64,000 nucleotides of DNA from Chloroflexota bacterium (GTDB lineage: Bacteria > Chloroflexota > JAJPGV01), in assembly GCA_021325635.1 (NCBI GenBank), contig JAJPGV010000062.1, positions 1-64,000 on the forward strand. The letters are read 5' to 3'. The notes under the pieces are model-generated. The model was given only the letters and a program-made list of their open reading frames with translations. It was not told where the DNA came from and ran no database searches. A program made the position numbers and the translations under genes. Below are positions 35,703 through 46,011 of this stretch, piece by piece. How positions within the stretch are numbered: the stretch's first letter is position 1; each line of letters opens with the position of its first letter.

Positions 35703-36062
35703 CTAGCGGGCATGCGCCTGGGCACGCGCCAACGCCGCGCCGCGCACGTGGGGATCAGCCAGCTCGCCGCTGGCCAGGCCGTTGATGCCACGGACGATCC
35801 GCCGCCCGGCCAAGGCCACCAACTGCACCGGCCGCTCTTCGCCCGGCTCGAACCGGACGGACGTTCCGGCGGGCACATCGAGACGGAAACCGTAGGCCAA
35901 GCGGCGGTCGAAGCGCAGCCAGCGGTTAACCTCGAAGAAGTGGCAGTGAGACCCAACCTGGACCGGACGGTCGCCGAGGTTCCGTACGTCGATCGTTCGG
36001 GTCTCACGACCCGCGTTCAGCCCTATCTCGTCGCCGAAGGTGACGACCTCGCCCGGAATCAT
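35703..36062 (-). CDS. ureB: Urease subunit beta
   Basis: A 119-residue beta subunit, structural part of the urease trimer. It begins MIPGEVV, has the signature [18 protein letters not shown] (about 37-54) and [12 protein letters not shown] near the C-terminus, both typical. Separate beta and gamma genes are the usual bacterial arrangement. It overlaps ureA by four bases (ATGA) and is followed after one base by ureC. Confidence 0.96.
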   Translation of the reverse strand: MIPGEVVTFGDEIGLNAGRETRTIDVRNLGDRPVQVGSHCHFFEVNRWLRFDRRLAYGFRLDVPAGTSVRFEPGEERPVQLVALAGRRIVRGINGLASGELADPHVRGAALARAQAHAR

Positions 36063-36361
36063 GGGATCGGCTGGTGCACCGTCACCAGCTTGGTGCCATC
36101 GGGAAAGGTGGCCTCGACCTGGATCTCGGGGATCATCTCCGGCACCCCCTCCATGACCTCGTCTCTCCGCAGGATGGTCTTACCGTAGCTCATCAGCTCG
36201 GACACGCTGCGGCCGTCCCGCGCCCCTTCCATGAGCTCGCTGGCAAGCAACGCCACGGCTTCGGGATGGTTCAGCTTGAGGCCCCGAGCGCGCCGCTTGC
36301 GGGCCAGCTCGGCAGCCACGAATACAAGCAACTTCTCCTGCTCACGCGGGGTCAGATGCAA
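36059..36361 (-). CDS. ureA: Urease subunit gamma
   Basis: A 100-residue gamma subunit with the standard opening [20 protein letters not shown], the conserved [20 protein letters not shown] and the closing [18 protein letters not shown]. The start is TTG at 36361, 14 bases after the urtE stop, with GGAAG at 5-base spacing. Its continuity with the urt genes joins transport and hydrolysis in one operon. Confidence 0.96.
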   Translation of the reverse strand: MHLTPREQEKLLVFVAAELARKRRARGLKLNHPEAVALLASELMEGARDGRSVSELMSYGKTILRRDEVMEGVPEMIPEIQVEATFPDGTKLVTVHQPIP

Positions 36362-36374
36362 GGATGCTTCCGAG

Positions 36375-37079
36375 TCACACGGCCAGCAGATCCAGCACGG
36401 CTGGGCGGTCTAGTTCGGCTGCCGAGCTGTTCATGGCCACGATGCCTCCATCGAGCACACAATAATGGTCCGCCAAGCCCGAGGCAAAGTCCAGGAACTG
36501 CTCGGCCAGCAGCATGGAGACGCCAGTCTCCTCGCGGATCTTGCGCAGAACGGCGCGAATCTCGATGACGATCGATGGCTGAATGCCTTCGGTCGGCTCG
36601 TCGAGGATCAACAGCTTGGGCCGGGCGACCAGCGCCCGTCCGATAGCCAGCTGCTGCTGCTGCCCGCCCGACAGCATACCGGCCACGCGGCCGCTCATCT
36701 CCCCCAGCACCGGGAAGAGATCCAGCACCTCGCTCAGAGCGCCTGCCTTGCCGCCTGCCAGCGCTTCGAGGCCCACCAGCAGGTTCTCGCGCACCGTGAG
36801 CTGTGGGAAGACGAGCCGCCCCTGCGGAACGTAGCCGATACCCATCCGCGCCCGCTGGTTGGGCGGCTTGGCCGTCACCTCCACGCCCTCGAACAGCACC
36901 TGACCATGGCGTGGGCGCAGCAGGCCAACCACCGTTTTGACCAGCGTGGTCTTGCCAACTCCATTGCGGCCCAGCAGGCATAGCGCGCTGCCTGGAGCGA
37001 TGTCCAGGCTCACGTCGCTAAGCACCGTGCCCTCGCCATAGCCGACCGTCACCCGATCGAGCCCCAGCACGGAGGTCAT
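36375..37079 (-). CDS. urtE: Urea ABC transporter ATP-binding protein UrtE
   Basis: A 234-residue LivF-type ATPase of the urea importer. Walker A is [10 protein letters not shown], the Q-loop [20 protein letters not shown], signature [20 protein letters not shown], and Walker [16 protein letters not shown], the last being characteristic of UrtE. Start ATG 37079 overlaps the urtD stop as ATGA; a longer frame to 37373 reads into urtD. Position directly before ureA supports the urea assignment. Confidence 0.95.
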   Translation of the reverse strand: MTSVLGLDRVTVGYGEGTVLSDVSLDIAPGSALCLLGRNGVGKTTLVKTVVGLLRPRHGQVLFEGVEVTAKPPNQRARMGIGYVPQGRLVFPQLTVRENLLVGLEALAGGKAGALSEVLDLFPVLGEMSGRVAGMLSGGQQQQLAIGRALVARPKLLILDEPTEGIQPSIVIEIRAVLRKIREETGVSMLLAEQFLDFASGLADHYCVLDGGIVAMNSSAAELDRPAVLDLLAV

Positions 37080-37828
37080 GCGGCACGGTCCTCGACGCGG
37101 CCCAGGTACACCTCCAGCACCCGCTCGTCGGCCTCCACTAGGCTCATTGGTCCTTCGACCAGCACACGGCCTTGGTGAAGGACCGTGACCGTCGCATCGA
37201 ACTGACGCACGAAGGCCATGTCGTGCTCGACGATCAGAATCGAGCAGCGGTCTCGGATCGCATGCAGCAGATCGCTGGTGCGATTGCGCTCGGCGCGGGT
37301 CAGGCCGGCCACAGGCTCGTCGAGCAGGAGCAGCTTGGGTTTCTGCATCAGGAGCATGCCGATCTCCAGCCACTGCTGCTGTCCATGCGACAGCAGCCCT
37401 GCCTTGCGATCGGCTTGGGCCCCTAGCCCCGTCATTTCCAGGATCTGGGCGAGGAGCTCGCGCACTCGCGCTCTTGCCGGGAACAGCAGATCCATGCCTC
37501 GGTCGCGATAGCTGCCCGCCACCTCGAGGTTCTCACGCACCGTCAAGCTCACGAAGACCGCGGGCGTCTGGAACTTGCGGCCCATGCCCAGCCGGGCCAG
37601 CTCGTAGGCGGGCGTGCCCAGCGCGTGGTGGCCGTCGAACAGCACCTGGCCGCCGTGCGGCCGTGTCTTGCCGGAGATAACGTCCAGCAGCGTGGTCTTG
37701 CCCGCGCCATTGGGCCCGATGAGGAAGCGCAGCTCGCCTGGTTTGAGGGCCAGGCTGAGCCCATCCAGCACCTTGATTCCGTCGAAGCTCACGTGGACGT
37801 CGCGCACGTCCAGCAGCGCCGAGCTCAC
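37076..37828 (-). CDS. urtD: Urea ABC transporter ATP-binding protein UrtD
   Basis: A 250-residue LivG-type ATPase of the urea importer. Walker A is [20 protein letters not shown], and the signature LSHGQQQWLEIGMLLMQKPK and Walker B LLLLDEPVAGLT are diagnostic for UrtD rather than generic LivG. ARLGMGRKFQTPAVF is also typical. The start is GTG 37828, overlapping the urtC stop by four bases (GTGA). Confidence 0.95.
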   Translation of the reverse strand: MSSALLDVRDVHVSFDGIKVLDGLSLALKPGELRFLIGPNGAGKTTLLDVISGKTRPHGGQVLFDGHHALGTPAYELARLGMGRKFQTPAVFVSLTVRENLEVAGSYRDRGMDLLFPARARVRELLAQILEMTGLGAQADRKAGLLSHGQQQWLEIGMLLMQKPKLLLLDEPVAGLTRAERNRTSDLLHAIRDRCSILIVEHDMAFVRQFDATVTVLHQGRVLVEGPMSLVEADERVLEVYLGRVEDRAA

Positions 37829-38961
37829 GCGCGCACCAGCTCAGCGGCGGCTTCCGCCGGGGCCGGCGCTTCTCCACGCCGTGAGGCCGCCGCCCGGAGC
37901 GCCAGCCGCCCGAGGGACTGCAACCCATTGGCCAGGCCTCCGGGAAAGATCAACACCGTGGCTACGAACAGCAGCCCGATGCCGTACTGCCACAGGTCGG
38001 GGAAAGACTCGCTCACCGCGCTCTGCGCCGCGTTGACCACTACCGCCCCGAGCACGGCTCCAATGAGCGTGCCGCGGCCGCCGACGGCCACCCAGATGAC
38101 CATTTGAATGCCGAGGATGATGCCCAGCGAGTCGGGATTGACGATACCCACCTGGGGCACGAACAGCGCGCCGGCGAGTCCGGCCATGCCCCCTGACACG
38201 CCGAACACGGCGGCTTTCAACAGCGTAGGGTTATAGCCGCTGAACCGCAGCCGCTGCTCGTCGTCACGCAGAGCGATCAGCAGGCGGCCGAAGCGCGACC
38301 GGGCCAGCCACAGGCTCAGCGCCAGGCACAGCGCGACGGCCAGCACCGTGACCCGGTAGAGCTGCACCTGCACTTCGGCATCCTTCAGGGGGTGGCCGAA
38401 GATAGTGGCAAAGTTGGTGAGGCCGTTGGTCCCACCAGTGAACGGCTGCTGGCCGATGAAGAAAGTGGTGGCCATAAAGGCCAGCGCCTGGGTGATGATC
38501 GAAAAGTACACGCCCCCGATGCGGCTGCGGCCGAGCAGGTAGGCCAGCAGCGCTCCGCACAGTCCGGGAAGGCCAACGGCCACCAGCAGCGCGAACAGGG
38601 GGTCGCCGAACGGGCGCCAGTAGCTGGGCAGCACATCCAGCCCGCTCCAACCCATGAAGTCGGGCAGCTGGCCGTGGGCCGACTCCAGCTTGAGGTACAT
38701 GCCAAAGGCATACGCTCCCAGGCCGAAGAAGACGCTCTGCCCCAGGCTGAGCAGGCCCGCGTAGCCCCAAGCCAAGTCGAGGCCCAGGGCGACCAGAGCA
38801 AAGCACAGGTACTTGGCCAGCAGGTTCAGGCGAAAGGCGGACATCATGCCCGGCACCAGGAACAGCATGGCCATGATGCCCAACGCGGCCAGCAGATACC
38901 AGGCCGCCGCTCTCACACGAGGGATCGATTCTGGAGACGTCATAGACGGCGCTCCTGTCAT
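37825..38961 (-). CDS. urtC: Urea ABC transporter permease UrtC
   Basis: A 378-residue LivM-type permease. It has LAWGYAGLLSLGQSVFFGLG near residue 65, the UrtC-specific PQFMxW-like segment LPDFMGWSGLDVLPSYWRPF, FTGGTNGLTNFATIFG, coupling loop [19 protein letters not shown] and C-terminal ILIFPGGLANGLQSL. ATG 38961 overlaps the urtB stop by four bases. About ten hydrophobic segments. The tail is Ala/Arg/Glu-rich. Confidence 0.94.
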   Translation of the reverse strand: MTGAPSMTSPESIPRVRAAAWYLLAALGIMAMLFLVPGMMSAFRLNLLAKYLCFALVALGLDLAWGYAGLLSLGQSVFFGLGAYAFGMYLKLESAHGQLPDFMGWSGLDVLPSYWRPFGDPLFALLVAVGLPGLCGALLAYLLGRSRIGGVYFSIITQALAFMATTFFIGQQPFTGGTNGLTNFATIFGHPLKDAEVQVQLYRVTVLAVALCLALSLWLARSRFGRLLIALRDDEQRLRFSGYNPTLLKAAVFGVSGGMAGLAGALFVPQVGIVNPDSLGIILGIQMVIWVAVGGRGTLIGAVLGAVVVNAAQSAVSESFPDLWQYGIGLLFVATVLIFPGGLANGLQSLGRLALRAAASRRGEAPAPAEAAAELVRA

Positions 38962-39857
38962 CGGGCTCGGGTCCGTATGAACCCGGAAGGCCGGACCTGC
39001 AGGAAGGCGATGACCGCCGCGAACACGATGACCTGGCCGATGCTGACCGAGAATTGCAGGTTGAACACGGAATCCAGTCCTCCGATGGCGCCCGCCGCTC
39101 CCATGGTGCCCAGGAGCTGCCCAACCCCTCCCAGGACCACCACCATGAAAGCCTGGACGATGTAATCCGTTCCGATAAAGGGCCCAACCGGGCCCAGCAG
39201 ACAGAGCGCAGCGCCGGCTAGCCCTGCCAGCCCTGCTCCAAGGGCGAAGGTGTAGGCGTCGATGCGATCGGTACGCACGCCCAAACAGTCGGCCATGGCG
39301 CGGTTCTGCATGGCGGCGCGGACCAGCCGGCCCAGGCTGGTCCGAAACAGGTACACGTACACCCCGGCCAGCGCGACCAACGCCAGCCCCAGGATGAACA
39401 GCCTGGCATAGGACAGCGACAGATCAGGGCCCAGTTGCAGCGCTCCGCCCAACCAGGTGGGTACTCGCACGTTCACGTTGGGGGCGCCGAAGATGTTCTT
39501 GGCGGCCTGCTCCAGCAGGAGCCCAACCCCCCAGGTAGCCAGGAGCGTATCCAAAGGGCGCTTGTACAGGAAGCGGATGAGACCGCGCTCCAGCAGCCAC
39601 CCGATCACCGCAGTGACGAGAAAGGAAGCGGGCAGAGCCAGGATGAACGCGTTCCCCGCGGCGTCGGCCCCAACCAGCGACAAGGCGACGTTGCCGCACA
39701 GGTACGCCACGTAGGCTCCAACCATGATGAACTGCCCGTGGGCCATGTTGATCACATTCATCAGGCCGAACGTGATGGCCAGTCCGATGGCTATCAGCAA
39801 TAGGATGGAGGCCACGCTCAACCCGTTGAAGATGCCCAGCAGGACCAACCCGGTCAT
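38958..39857 (-). CDS. urtB: Urea ABC transporter permease UrtB
   Basis: A 299-residue LivH-type permease, UrtC's partner. Typical text: LLIAIGLAITFGLMNVINMA, HGQFIMVGAYVAYLCG, TLLATWGVGLLLEQAAKNIF and NVRVPTWLGGALQLGPDL, the last matching UrtB proteins, and the C-terminal LQVRPSGFIRTRAR. GGAGG lies ten bases before ATG 39857. It starts 27 bases after the urtA stop. Confidence 0.94.
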   Translation of the reverse strand: MTGLVLLGIFNGLSVASILLLIAIGLAITFGLMNVINMAHGQFIMVGAYVAYLCGNVALSLVGADAAGNAFILALPASFLVTAVIGWLLERGLIRFLYKRPLDTLLATWGVGLLLEQAAKNIFGAPNVNVRVPTWLGGALQLGPDLSLSYARLFILGLALVALAGVYVYLFRTSLGRLVRAAMQNRAMADCLGVRTDRIDAYTFALGAGLAGLAGAALCLLGPVGPFIGTDYIVQAFMVVVLGGVGQLLGTMGAAGAIGGLDSVFNLQFSVSIGQVIVFAAVIAFLQVRPSGFIRTRAR

Positions 39858-39884
39858 GCCCGCTTCCCCTCCGACCTCATGCCG

Positions 39885-41258
39885 CTAGCTGCCCGTGACC
39901 GTGGAGCCCCAGGAGTAGGTCTTGAGGAACGGATCCGGCTGCAGCGCCTTGTCCCCCGAGTCCCACACCACCTTGAACTGGCCGTCGTCGCCGGCCTGGC
40001 CGATCATGGCTTTCTGGAAAATGTGCTGCGTCGCGCCGTCCAGCGTGACCTTGCCCTGGGGCGCGTCGAAGGACACCCCGTCGGCAGCCGCCCGGACCTT
40101 ATCCACGTCCGTTGAGCTGGCCTTCTCGACCTGCTTGGCCCACAGATAGACCGCGGCGTAGGCGTGCTCGATGGGATCGTCGGTCACCTTGTTGGTCCCG
40201 TAGGCCTTTTTGAAGCCGTCGACAAACTTCTTGTTGGCGTCACCGCTAACGGACTCGAAGTAGTTCCAGGCGGTGTATTGATTCTTGAAGTTGTCGACGC
40301 CTATCCCAGCGACCTCCTCCTCCGCCACGCTGACCGACATCACCGGCATGTTGTCGGCTGTGAACCCGGCGGCCTTCATCTGCTTGAAGAAGGCCACATT
40401 GCTGTCCCCATTCAGGGTGTTGAACACGACTTGCGGCTTGCTCGCCTTGATCTTGCTCACGACGGCGCTGTAATCGGTGTTGCCCAGCGGCGTGTAGTCC
40501 TCGGCCACGGTAGTGCCGCCTTCGGCTTTGAGCTGCGCCTTGATGACCTTGTTGGCAGTGCGCGGGAAGACGTAGTCGGAGCCGAGCAGGTACATATTCT
40601 TCCAGCCCTTCTCCAGTAGGAAGGTGACTGCCGGGATGATCTGCTGGTTGGGCGGAGCGGCGATGTAGAAGATGTTCTTGGACGCTTCGAGGCCCTCGTA
40701 CTGGACGGGGTAGTAGAGCAATCCGTTCAACTGCTCCACGACCGGCAGCACAGCCTTACGGCTGGCTGAGGTCCAGCAGCCGAAGATGGCCGCCACCTTC
40801 TCGTTCTGCAGCAGCAGCTTGGTCTTCTCAGCGAAGGTTGGCCAGTCCGAAGCTCCGTCCTGCACCACCGGCGTCAGCTGCTTGCCCAGCACGCCGCCAG
40901 CTTTGTTGATCTCGTCGATGGCCATGAGCGAAGCGTTCTTCACCGCGACTTCGCTGATGGCCATGGTGCCGCTGAGCGAGTTCAGCACGCCAACCTTGAT
41001 TCCTCCCGCTGCGCCTTCGGAAGCCGCGGCCGCAGCCGATGCGGCCACGGAGGGTTTGGCAGCACCCGAAGTGGCGGCGGCCGCCGAAGCCGAAGCCGGC
41101 GACGTTCCGGAGGAGGCCGGGGCTGCCGAGCTGCCACAGGCTGCCAGCAAACCCCCAACCGCGGACAGCGCCGCGGCGCCACCGGCCAGCCTGAGAAATT
41201 TGCGCCGGCTCAGATCGGGAGCGGCGTCCGAGTCATGGGAGTGCGAAGGGTCCGGCAT
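39885..41258 (-). CDS. urtA: Urea ABC transporter substrate-binding lipoprotein UrtA
   Basis: A 457-residue urea-binding lipoprotein. It carries a twin-arginine-like signal ([16 protein letters not shown]) ending in lipobox LAAC, then an Ala/Ser linker. The binding domain has UrtA-type segments [58 protein letters not shown] and [16 protein letters not shown] leader with both Tat and lipobox features is notable. ATG 41258 is preferred to ATG 41276 because AGGAGG (41267-41272) sits eight bases before it. First gene of the eleven-gene urea locus. Confidence 0.95.
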   Translation of the reverse strand: MPDPSHSHDSDAAPDLSRRKFLRLAGGAAALSAVGGLLAACGSSAAPASSGTSPASASAAAATSGAAKPSVAASAAAAASEGAAGGIKVGVLNSLSGTMAISEVAVKNASLMAIDEINKAGGVLGKQLTPVVQDGASDWPTFAEKTKLLLQNEKVAAIFGCWTSASRKAVLPVVEQLNGLLYYPVQYEGLEASKNIFYIAAPPNQQIIPAVTFLLEKGWKNMYLLGSDYVFPRTANKVIKAQLKAEGGTTVAEDYTPLGNTDYSAVVSKIKASKPQVVFNTLNGDSNVAFFKQMKAAGFTADNMPVMSVSVAEEEVAGIGVDNFKNQYTAWNYFESVSGDANKKFVDGFKKAYGTNKVTDDPIEHAYAAVYLWAKQVEKASSTDVDKVRAAADGVSFDAPQGKVTLDGATQHIFQKAMIGQAGDDGQFKVVWDSGDKALQPDPFLKTYSWGSTVTGS

Positions 41259-41283
41259 GTAGACTGCCTCCTGCATAGAAGTG

Positions 41284-41334
41284 GCGAACGCCGGCGCCCA
41301 CTTGGCTTCCAGGCACGGTGGTGCCGGCGTTCGC
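41284..41334. repeat. 12-bp inverted repeat in the urtA leader region
   Basis: GCGAACGCCGGC (41284-41295) and GCCGGCGTTCGC (41323-41334) are perfect inverted copies with a 27-base loop, beginning 26 bases upstream of the urtA start. In the urtA transcript this would be a stable leader hairpin; as DNA it could be an operator for nitrogen control. The rest of the 313-bp divergent gap to the sugar ABC gene shows no gene, and I could not place promoters with confidence. Confidence 0.45.
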
Positions 41335-41571
41335 TCCTATGCTATGTGCACAACCTCAAGGAACGCATCGGCAGTTTGCCCGAACAACGGCGCCGCTTCT
41401 TGTGCAGACAATACAAGGCCAACAAGCGCATCGCGCTGGGAGGCAGCGTACCGCGCCTCCAGAGGTGAACGTAGGCTCAGATCCGCTCGCGCCTTCGGTC
41501 TTCCCGCTTCGGCTCGGGAATCGAGATCGGCCCCTGCTCGGCATAACTTCTGCTTCATTACGCCATCAGCG

Positions 41572-42669
<1,098 letters not shown>

Positions 42670-42731
42670 GGACGTCAAGGGAACGGTTCTTGCGTTCTCC
42701 GCCTGAAAAACGCTCCTTACGGAGGCAATTC

Positions 42732-44117
42732 ATGGACTTCCAAAGACGGTGGCCCTCCTTCGGCGCCATGGCGGCGTGCATTCTGGTTCTCGCGGCTTGC
42801 GGCGGCGGGGCGGCAGCGCCAAGCACCAGCCCGGGCGCCGCGGCGCCGGGGACCAGCGCATCCGCCGGTGCAGCCGGATCCCCTGCCGCGTCCACGGCCC
42901 AGCGTATCGGCGGCAGCGTCTCGGTCATCGGCAGCTGGGGTGGCAGCGAGCAGGACTCATTCATGGCGATGGTTCAGCCCTTCATGGACCAGACAGGCGT
43001 CCAGGTGCAGTACGAGGGCAGCCGAGACCTCAACAGCATCCTGTCGACCCGAGTGCAGGCCGGTAATCCGCCGGACCTGGCCGGCTTGCCCGGCCCTGGG
43101 GTGATGCGCCAGTTCGGCCAGAGCGGCAAGCTGGTCGATCTGTCGAACATCCTGGACCTCAACCAGATGAAGGCGGAATACGCACCGGACTGGCTAACGC
43201 TGGGCACCGTGAACGGCAAGCTGGTTGGCATCTTCATCAAAACCGCCCTCAAGAGCGCCGTCTGGTACGACCCCAAGAACTTCACCCAGGTGGCGGGCAG
43301 CACGCCCAAGACGTGGAATGACCTGATGACGGTCTCCAACAACATCGCCGCGGGGGGGAAGGCGCCGTGGTGCATCGGCCTGGAAAGCGCGGCCACCAGC
43401 GGCTGGCCGGGCACTGACTGGATTTCCGACATCATGATGCGCTCGGCCGGGCCCGACAAGTACCGGCAGTGGTACGACGGCCAGCTGGCCTGGACATCAC
43501 CCGAGGTGAAGGATGCCTGGCAGATGTGGGGCCAGATCGTGGCTAACCCCAAGATGGTGTACGGCGGCGTGCAGTACGTGCTCACGACCAGCTTTGGCAC
43601 CGCCGCCTCGCCCATGTTCGCCAACCCGCCGGGCTGTTACATGGACCGCCAGGGCAACTTCATCACCGACTTCTACACCTCGAACAACCCTGGAGTGAAA
43701 GCCGGCACAGATTTCAACTTCTTCCCCTTCCCGGACATCAACTCGCAGTACGGCGACGTGGACCAGGTGGCGGGTGACCTGTTCGGTATGTTCAAGGACA
43801 CTCCGCAGTCGCGGGCGCTGATCAAATACCTCGTCACCCCGCAGGCCCAGGCCATCTGGGTCAAGCGCGGCGGAGCGCTCTCGCCCAACAAACAGGTGCC
43901 CGCGGGCGATTACCCCGACCAGCTCTCCAAAGAGCTGGCGCAGACGGTGGTGAATGCCAAGACGCCGCTGTTCAGCGCCGGCGACATGATGCCGGACGCC
44001 ATGCAGAAGGCCTTCTACAAAGCCGTCCTCAGCTACGTGCAGAACCCGGCGCAGATGGACAGCATCCTGGCAGGCTTGGACCAGACACGCCAGAGCGCGT
44101 ATCCCAAGCAATCCTGA
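42732..44117 (+). CDS. Sugar ABC transporter substrate-binding lipoprotein
   Basis: A 461-residue extracellular solute-binding protein (family 1, UgpB/MalE-like). A signal peptide with lipobox LAAC (about residue 23) is followed by a Gly/Ala/Ser linker. The binding domain begins VSVIGSWGGSEQDSFMAM and has NPPDLAGLPGPGVMRQF and GDLFGMFKDTPQSRALIKYL, typical of alpha-glucoside-type binders. ATG 42732 has GGAGG seven bases upstream, so the in-frame start at 42690 is rejected. Substrate not determinable; the group often binds oligosaccharides or glucosides. Confidence 0.9.
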   Translation: MDFQRRWPSFGAMAACILVLAACGGGAAAPSTSPGAAAPGTSASAGAAGSPAASTAQRIGGSVSVIGSWGGSEQDSFMAMVQPFMDQTGVQVQYEGSRDLNSILSTRVQAGNPPDLAGLPGPGVMRQFGQSGKLVDLSNILDLNQMKAEYAPDWLTLGTVNGKLVGIFIKTALKSAVWYDPKNFTQVAGSTPKTWNDLMTVSNNIAAGGKAPWCIGLESAATSGWPGTDWISDIMMRSAGPDKYRQWYDGQLAWTSPEVKDAWQMWGQIVANPKMVYGGVQYVLTTSFGTAASPMFANPPGCYMDRQGNFITDFYTSNNPGVKAGTDFNFFPFPDINSQYGDVDQVAGDLFGMFKDTPQSRALIKYLVTPQAQAIWVKRGGALSPNKQVPAGDYPDQLSKELAQTVVNAKTPLFSAGDMMPDAMQKAFYKAVLSYVQNPAQMDSILAGLDQTRQSAYPKQS

Positions 44118-44134
44118 AGCGCTGGCGAGAGGTA

Positions 44135-45106
44135 GTGGATCGCCTGTGGCTGGCAGCCGCCGTGGTAGCCGGCATCCCGCTGCTGCTGGTCGGGTACATC
44201 ACGCTGGCGGAAGGCGCGGTTTCGCGCCTTCCAGGCAGGGGCAGCGGCTGGATCCGGCCCTGGCTGTGGCTGGCGCCGGGCCTTTTCTTCATCACGGTGT
44301 TCCTCATTTACCCCACCGTGGGGACCCTGCGACTGAGCTTTCTGGGTCCGGACTCCACCCGGCCGGTGGGCCTCGCCAACTACGTCTTCGTCTTCACCGA
44401 CAAGAGCATGCTGGTTGCGCTGCGCAACAACGGCCTGTGGCTGGTGCTGTTCACGCTGTTGACGGTGGGGCTGGGTCTGCTGGTCGCGGTGCTGACGGAC
44501 CGGGTCCGCTACGAGGCCGCGGCCAAGTCGCTGGTGTTCCTGCCGATGGCGGTGTCGTTCACCGCGGCATCGGTGATCTGGAAGTTCATGTTCGACTACC
44601 GGCCGCCCGGCACGCCGCAGACCGGGACGCTCAACGCGGTGCTGTCGCTCATTCCGGGCTTTCAGCCGCGCGCGTGGCTGATCAATCCACCCCTGAACAA
44701 CGTCTTTCTGATCGTGGCCGCGGTGTGGGTCTGGACGGGCTTTTGCATGGTGATCCTGTCAGCTGCGCTGAAGGGCATCCCCAGCGAGGTCCAGGAAGCA
44801 GCCCGCGTCGACGGCGCAACCGAGTGGCAGCTGTTCTGGCGCATCACCTTCCCCCTGCTGGGCTCGACGGTGGCCGTGGCGATCACCATCATGGTCGTCT
44901 TCGCCCTCAAGACGTTCGACGTGGTGTACGTCATGACGAACGGCAACTACGACACCCAGAACACCGCCTTCGCGCAGTACGAACAGCTGTTCGTCAACCA
45001 TGACTTCGGCCACGCCGCGGCCATCGGCGTGGTGCTGCTGATAGCCATCCTGCCGGTGCTGGCCTTCAACCTGCGCCGCTTCCAGCAGCAGGAGAGCACC
45101 CGCTGA
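44135..45106 (+). CDS. Sugar ABC transporter permease (MalF/UgpA type)
   Basis: A 323-residue permease with about seven hydrophobic segments. The EAA coupling loop is present as EVQEAARVDGATEWQLFWRI (about residues 220-239). PLLGSTVAVAITIMVVFALK and VVYVMTNG follow, typical of the family. An extra N-terminal membrane segment precedes the usual start. The start is GTG 44135 with GAGAGG just upstream. Its stop overlaps the next permease start by one base (TGATG). Confidence 0.92.
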   Translation: MDRLWLAAAVVAGIPLLLVGYITLAEGAVSRLPGRGSGWIRPWLWLAPGLFFITVFLIYPTVGTLRLSFLGPDSTRPVGLANYVFVFTDKSMLVALRNNGLWLVLFTLLTVGLGLLVAVLTDRVRYEAAAKSLVFLPMAVSFTAASVIWKFMFDYRPPGTPQTGTLNAVLSLIPGFQPRAWLINPPLNNVFLIVAAVWVWTGFCMVILSAALKGIPSEVQEAARVDGATEWQLFWRITFPLLGSTVAVAITIMVVFALKTFDVVYVMTNGNYDTQNTAFAQYEQLFVNHDFGHAAAIGVVLLIAILPVLAFNLRRFQQQESTR

Positions 45107-45996
45107 TGGCGGCCATCGAGCTGCGCCGGGCCGCGGCCGTGCCGGTCGCGCCGCGGCTGGAGCGCCGGCTCGGGCGGCTGCCGCTGCACCTCGTCATCGT
45201 CGTGATCTGCGCGCTGTGGCTGCTGCCGTCGGTGGGGCTGCTGGTGTCGTCGTTCCGGCCGCCGCAGCTGGTGGCCACGACCGGCTGGTGGACCGCCTTC
45301 CATCCGCCCTTCGAATTCACCCTGCAGAACTACCGCCAGGTGCTGTCCACCTACAACATGGGCACCAGCTTCGTGAACAGCCTGCTGATCGCCGTGCCGG
45401 CGACGGTTATCCCGCTGCTGATCGCCGCTTACGCCGCCTACGCCTTTGCCTGGATGCGTTTCCCAGGGCGGCAGGGGCTGTTCTTGGTGGTGGTTGGCCT
45501 GCTGGTCGTGCCGCTGCAAACCACCTTCATCCCGGTACTGCACCTGTTCGTCCAGCTCGGGTTGGCCGGAACGTTCCTCGGCATCTGGCTGGCCCACACC
45601 GGCTACGGCCTGCCCCTGGCCATCTACCTGCTGCGCAACTTCATCGGCGAGCTCCCCAAGGACATGTTCGAATCGGCCCTGATCGACGGAGCCGGCCATT
45701 GGACGATGTTCTTCCGGCTGGTGCTGCCGACGTCGGTGGCGGCCCTGGCGTCGCTGGCCATCTTCCAGTTCCTGTGGGTCTGGAACGACCTGCTGGTGGC
45801 GCTGATCTACCTCGGCGGGCAGCCCAGCGTGGCGCCGGTGACGGTTACCATCTCCAATCTCACCAACTCGTTGGGCCAGGGCTGGCAGCTGCTGACGGCA
45901 GCCGCGTTCATTTCGATGGCGCTGCCGTTGGCGGTGTTCTTCGGGCTGCAGCGCTACTTTGCCAGCGGGCTCCTGGCTGGGTCCGTTAAAGGCTAG
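45106..45996 (+). CDS. Sugar ABC transporter permease (MalG/UgpE type)
   Basis: A 296-residue permease, partner of the preceding one. The coupling loop reads LPKDMFESALIDGAGHWTMF (about 184-203). AWMRFPGRQGLFLVVVGLLV, PLQTTFIPVLHLFVQLGL and the C-terminal PLAVFFGLQRYFASGLLAGS followed by VKG are standard for MalG-type proteins. It ends the importer operon and is convergent with the bicupin gene 15 bases away. Confidence 0.93.
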   Translation: MAAIELRRAAAVPVAPRLERRLGRLPLHLVIVVICALWLLPSVGLLVSSFRPPQLVATTGWWTAFHPPFEFTLQNYRQVLSTYNMGTSFVNSLLIAVPATVIPLLIAAYAAYAFAWMRFPGRQGLFLVVVGLLVVPLQTTFIPVLHLFVQLGLAGTFLGIWLAHTGYGLPLAIYLLRNFIGELPKDMFESALIDGAGHWTMFFRLVLPTSVAALASLAIFQFLWVWNDLLVALIYLGGQPSVAPVTVTISNLTNSLGQGWQLLTAAAFISMALPLAVFFGLQRYFASGLLAGSVKG

Positions 45997-46011
45997 GAGC
46001 CCGCTCCGCGC

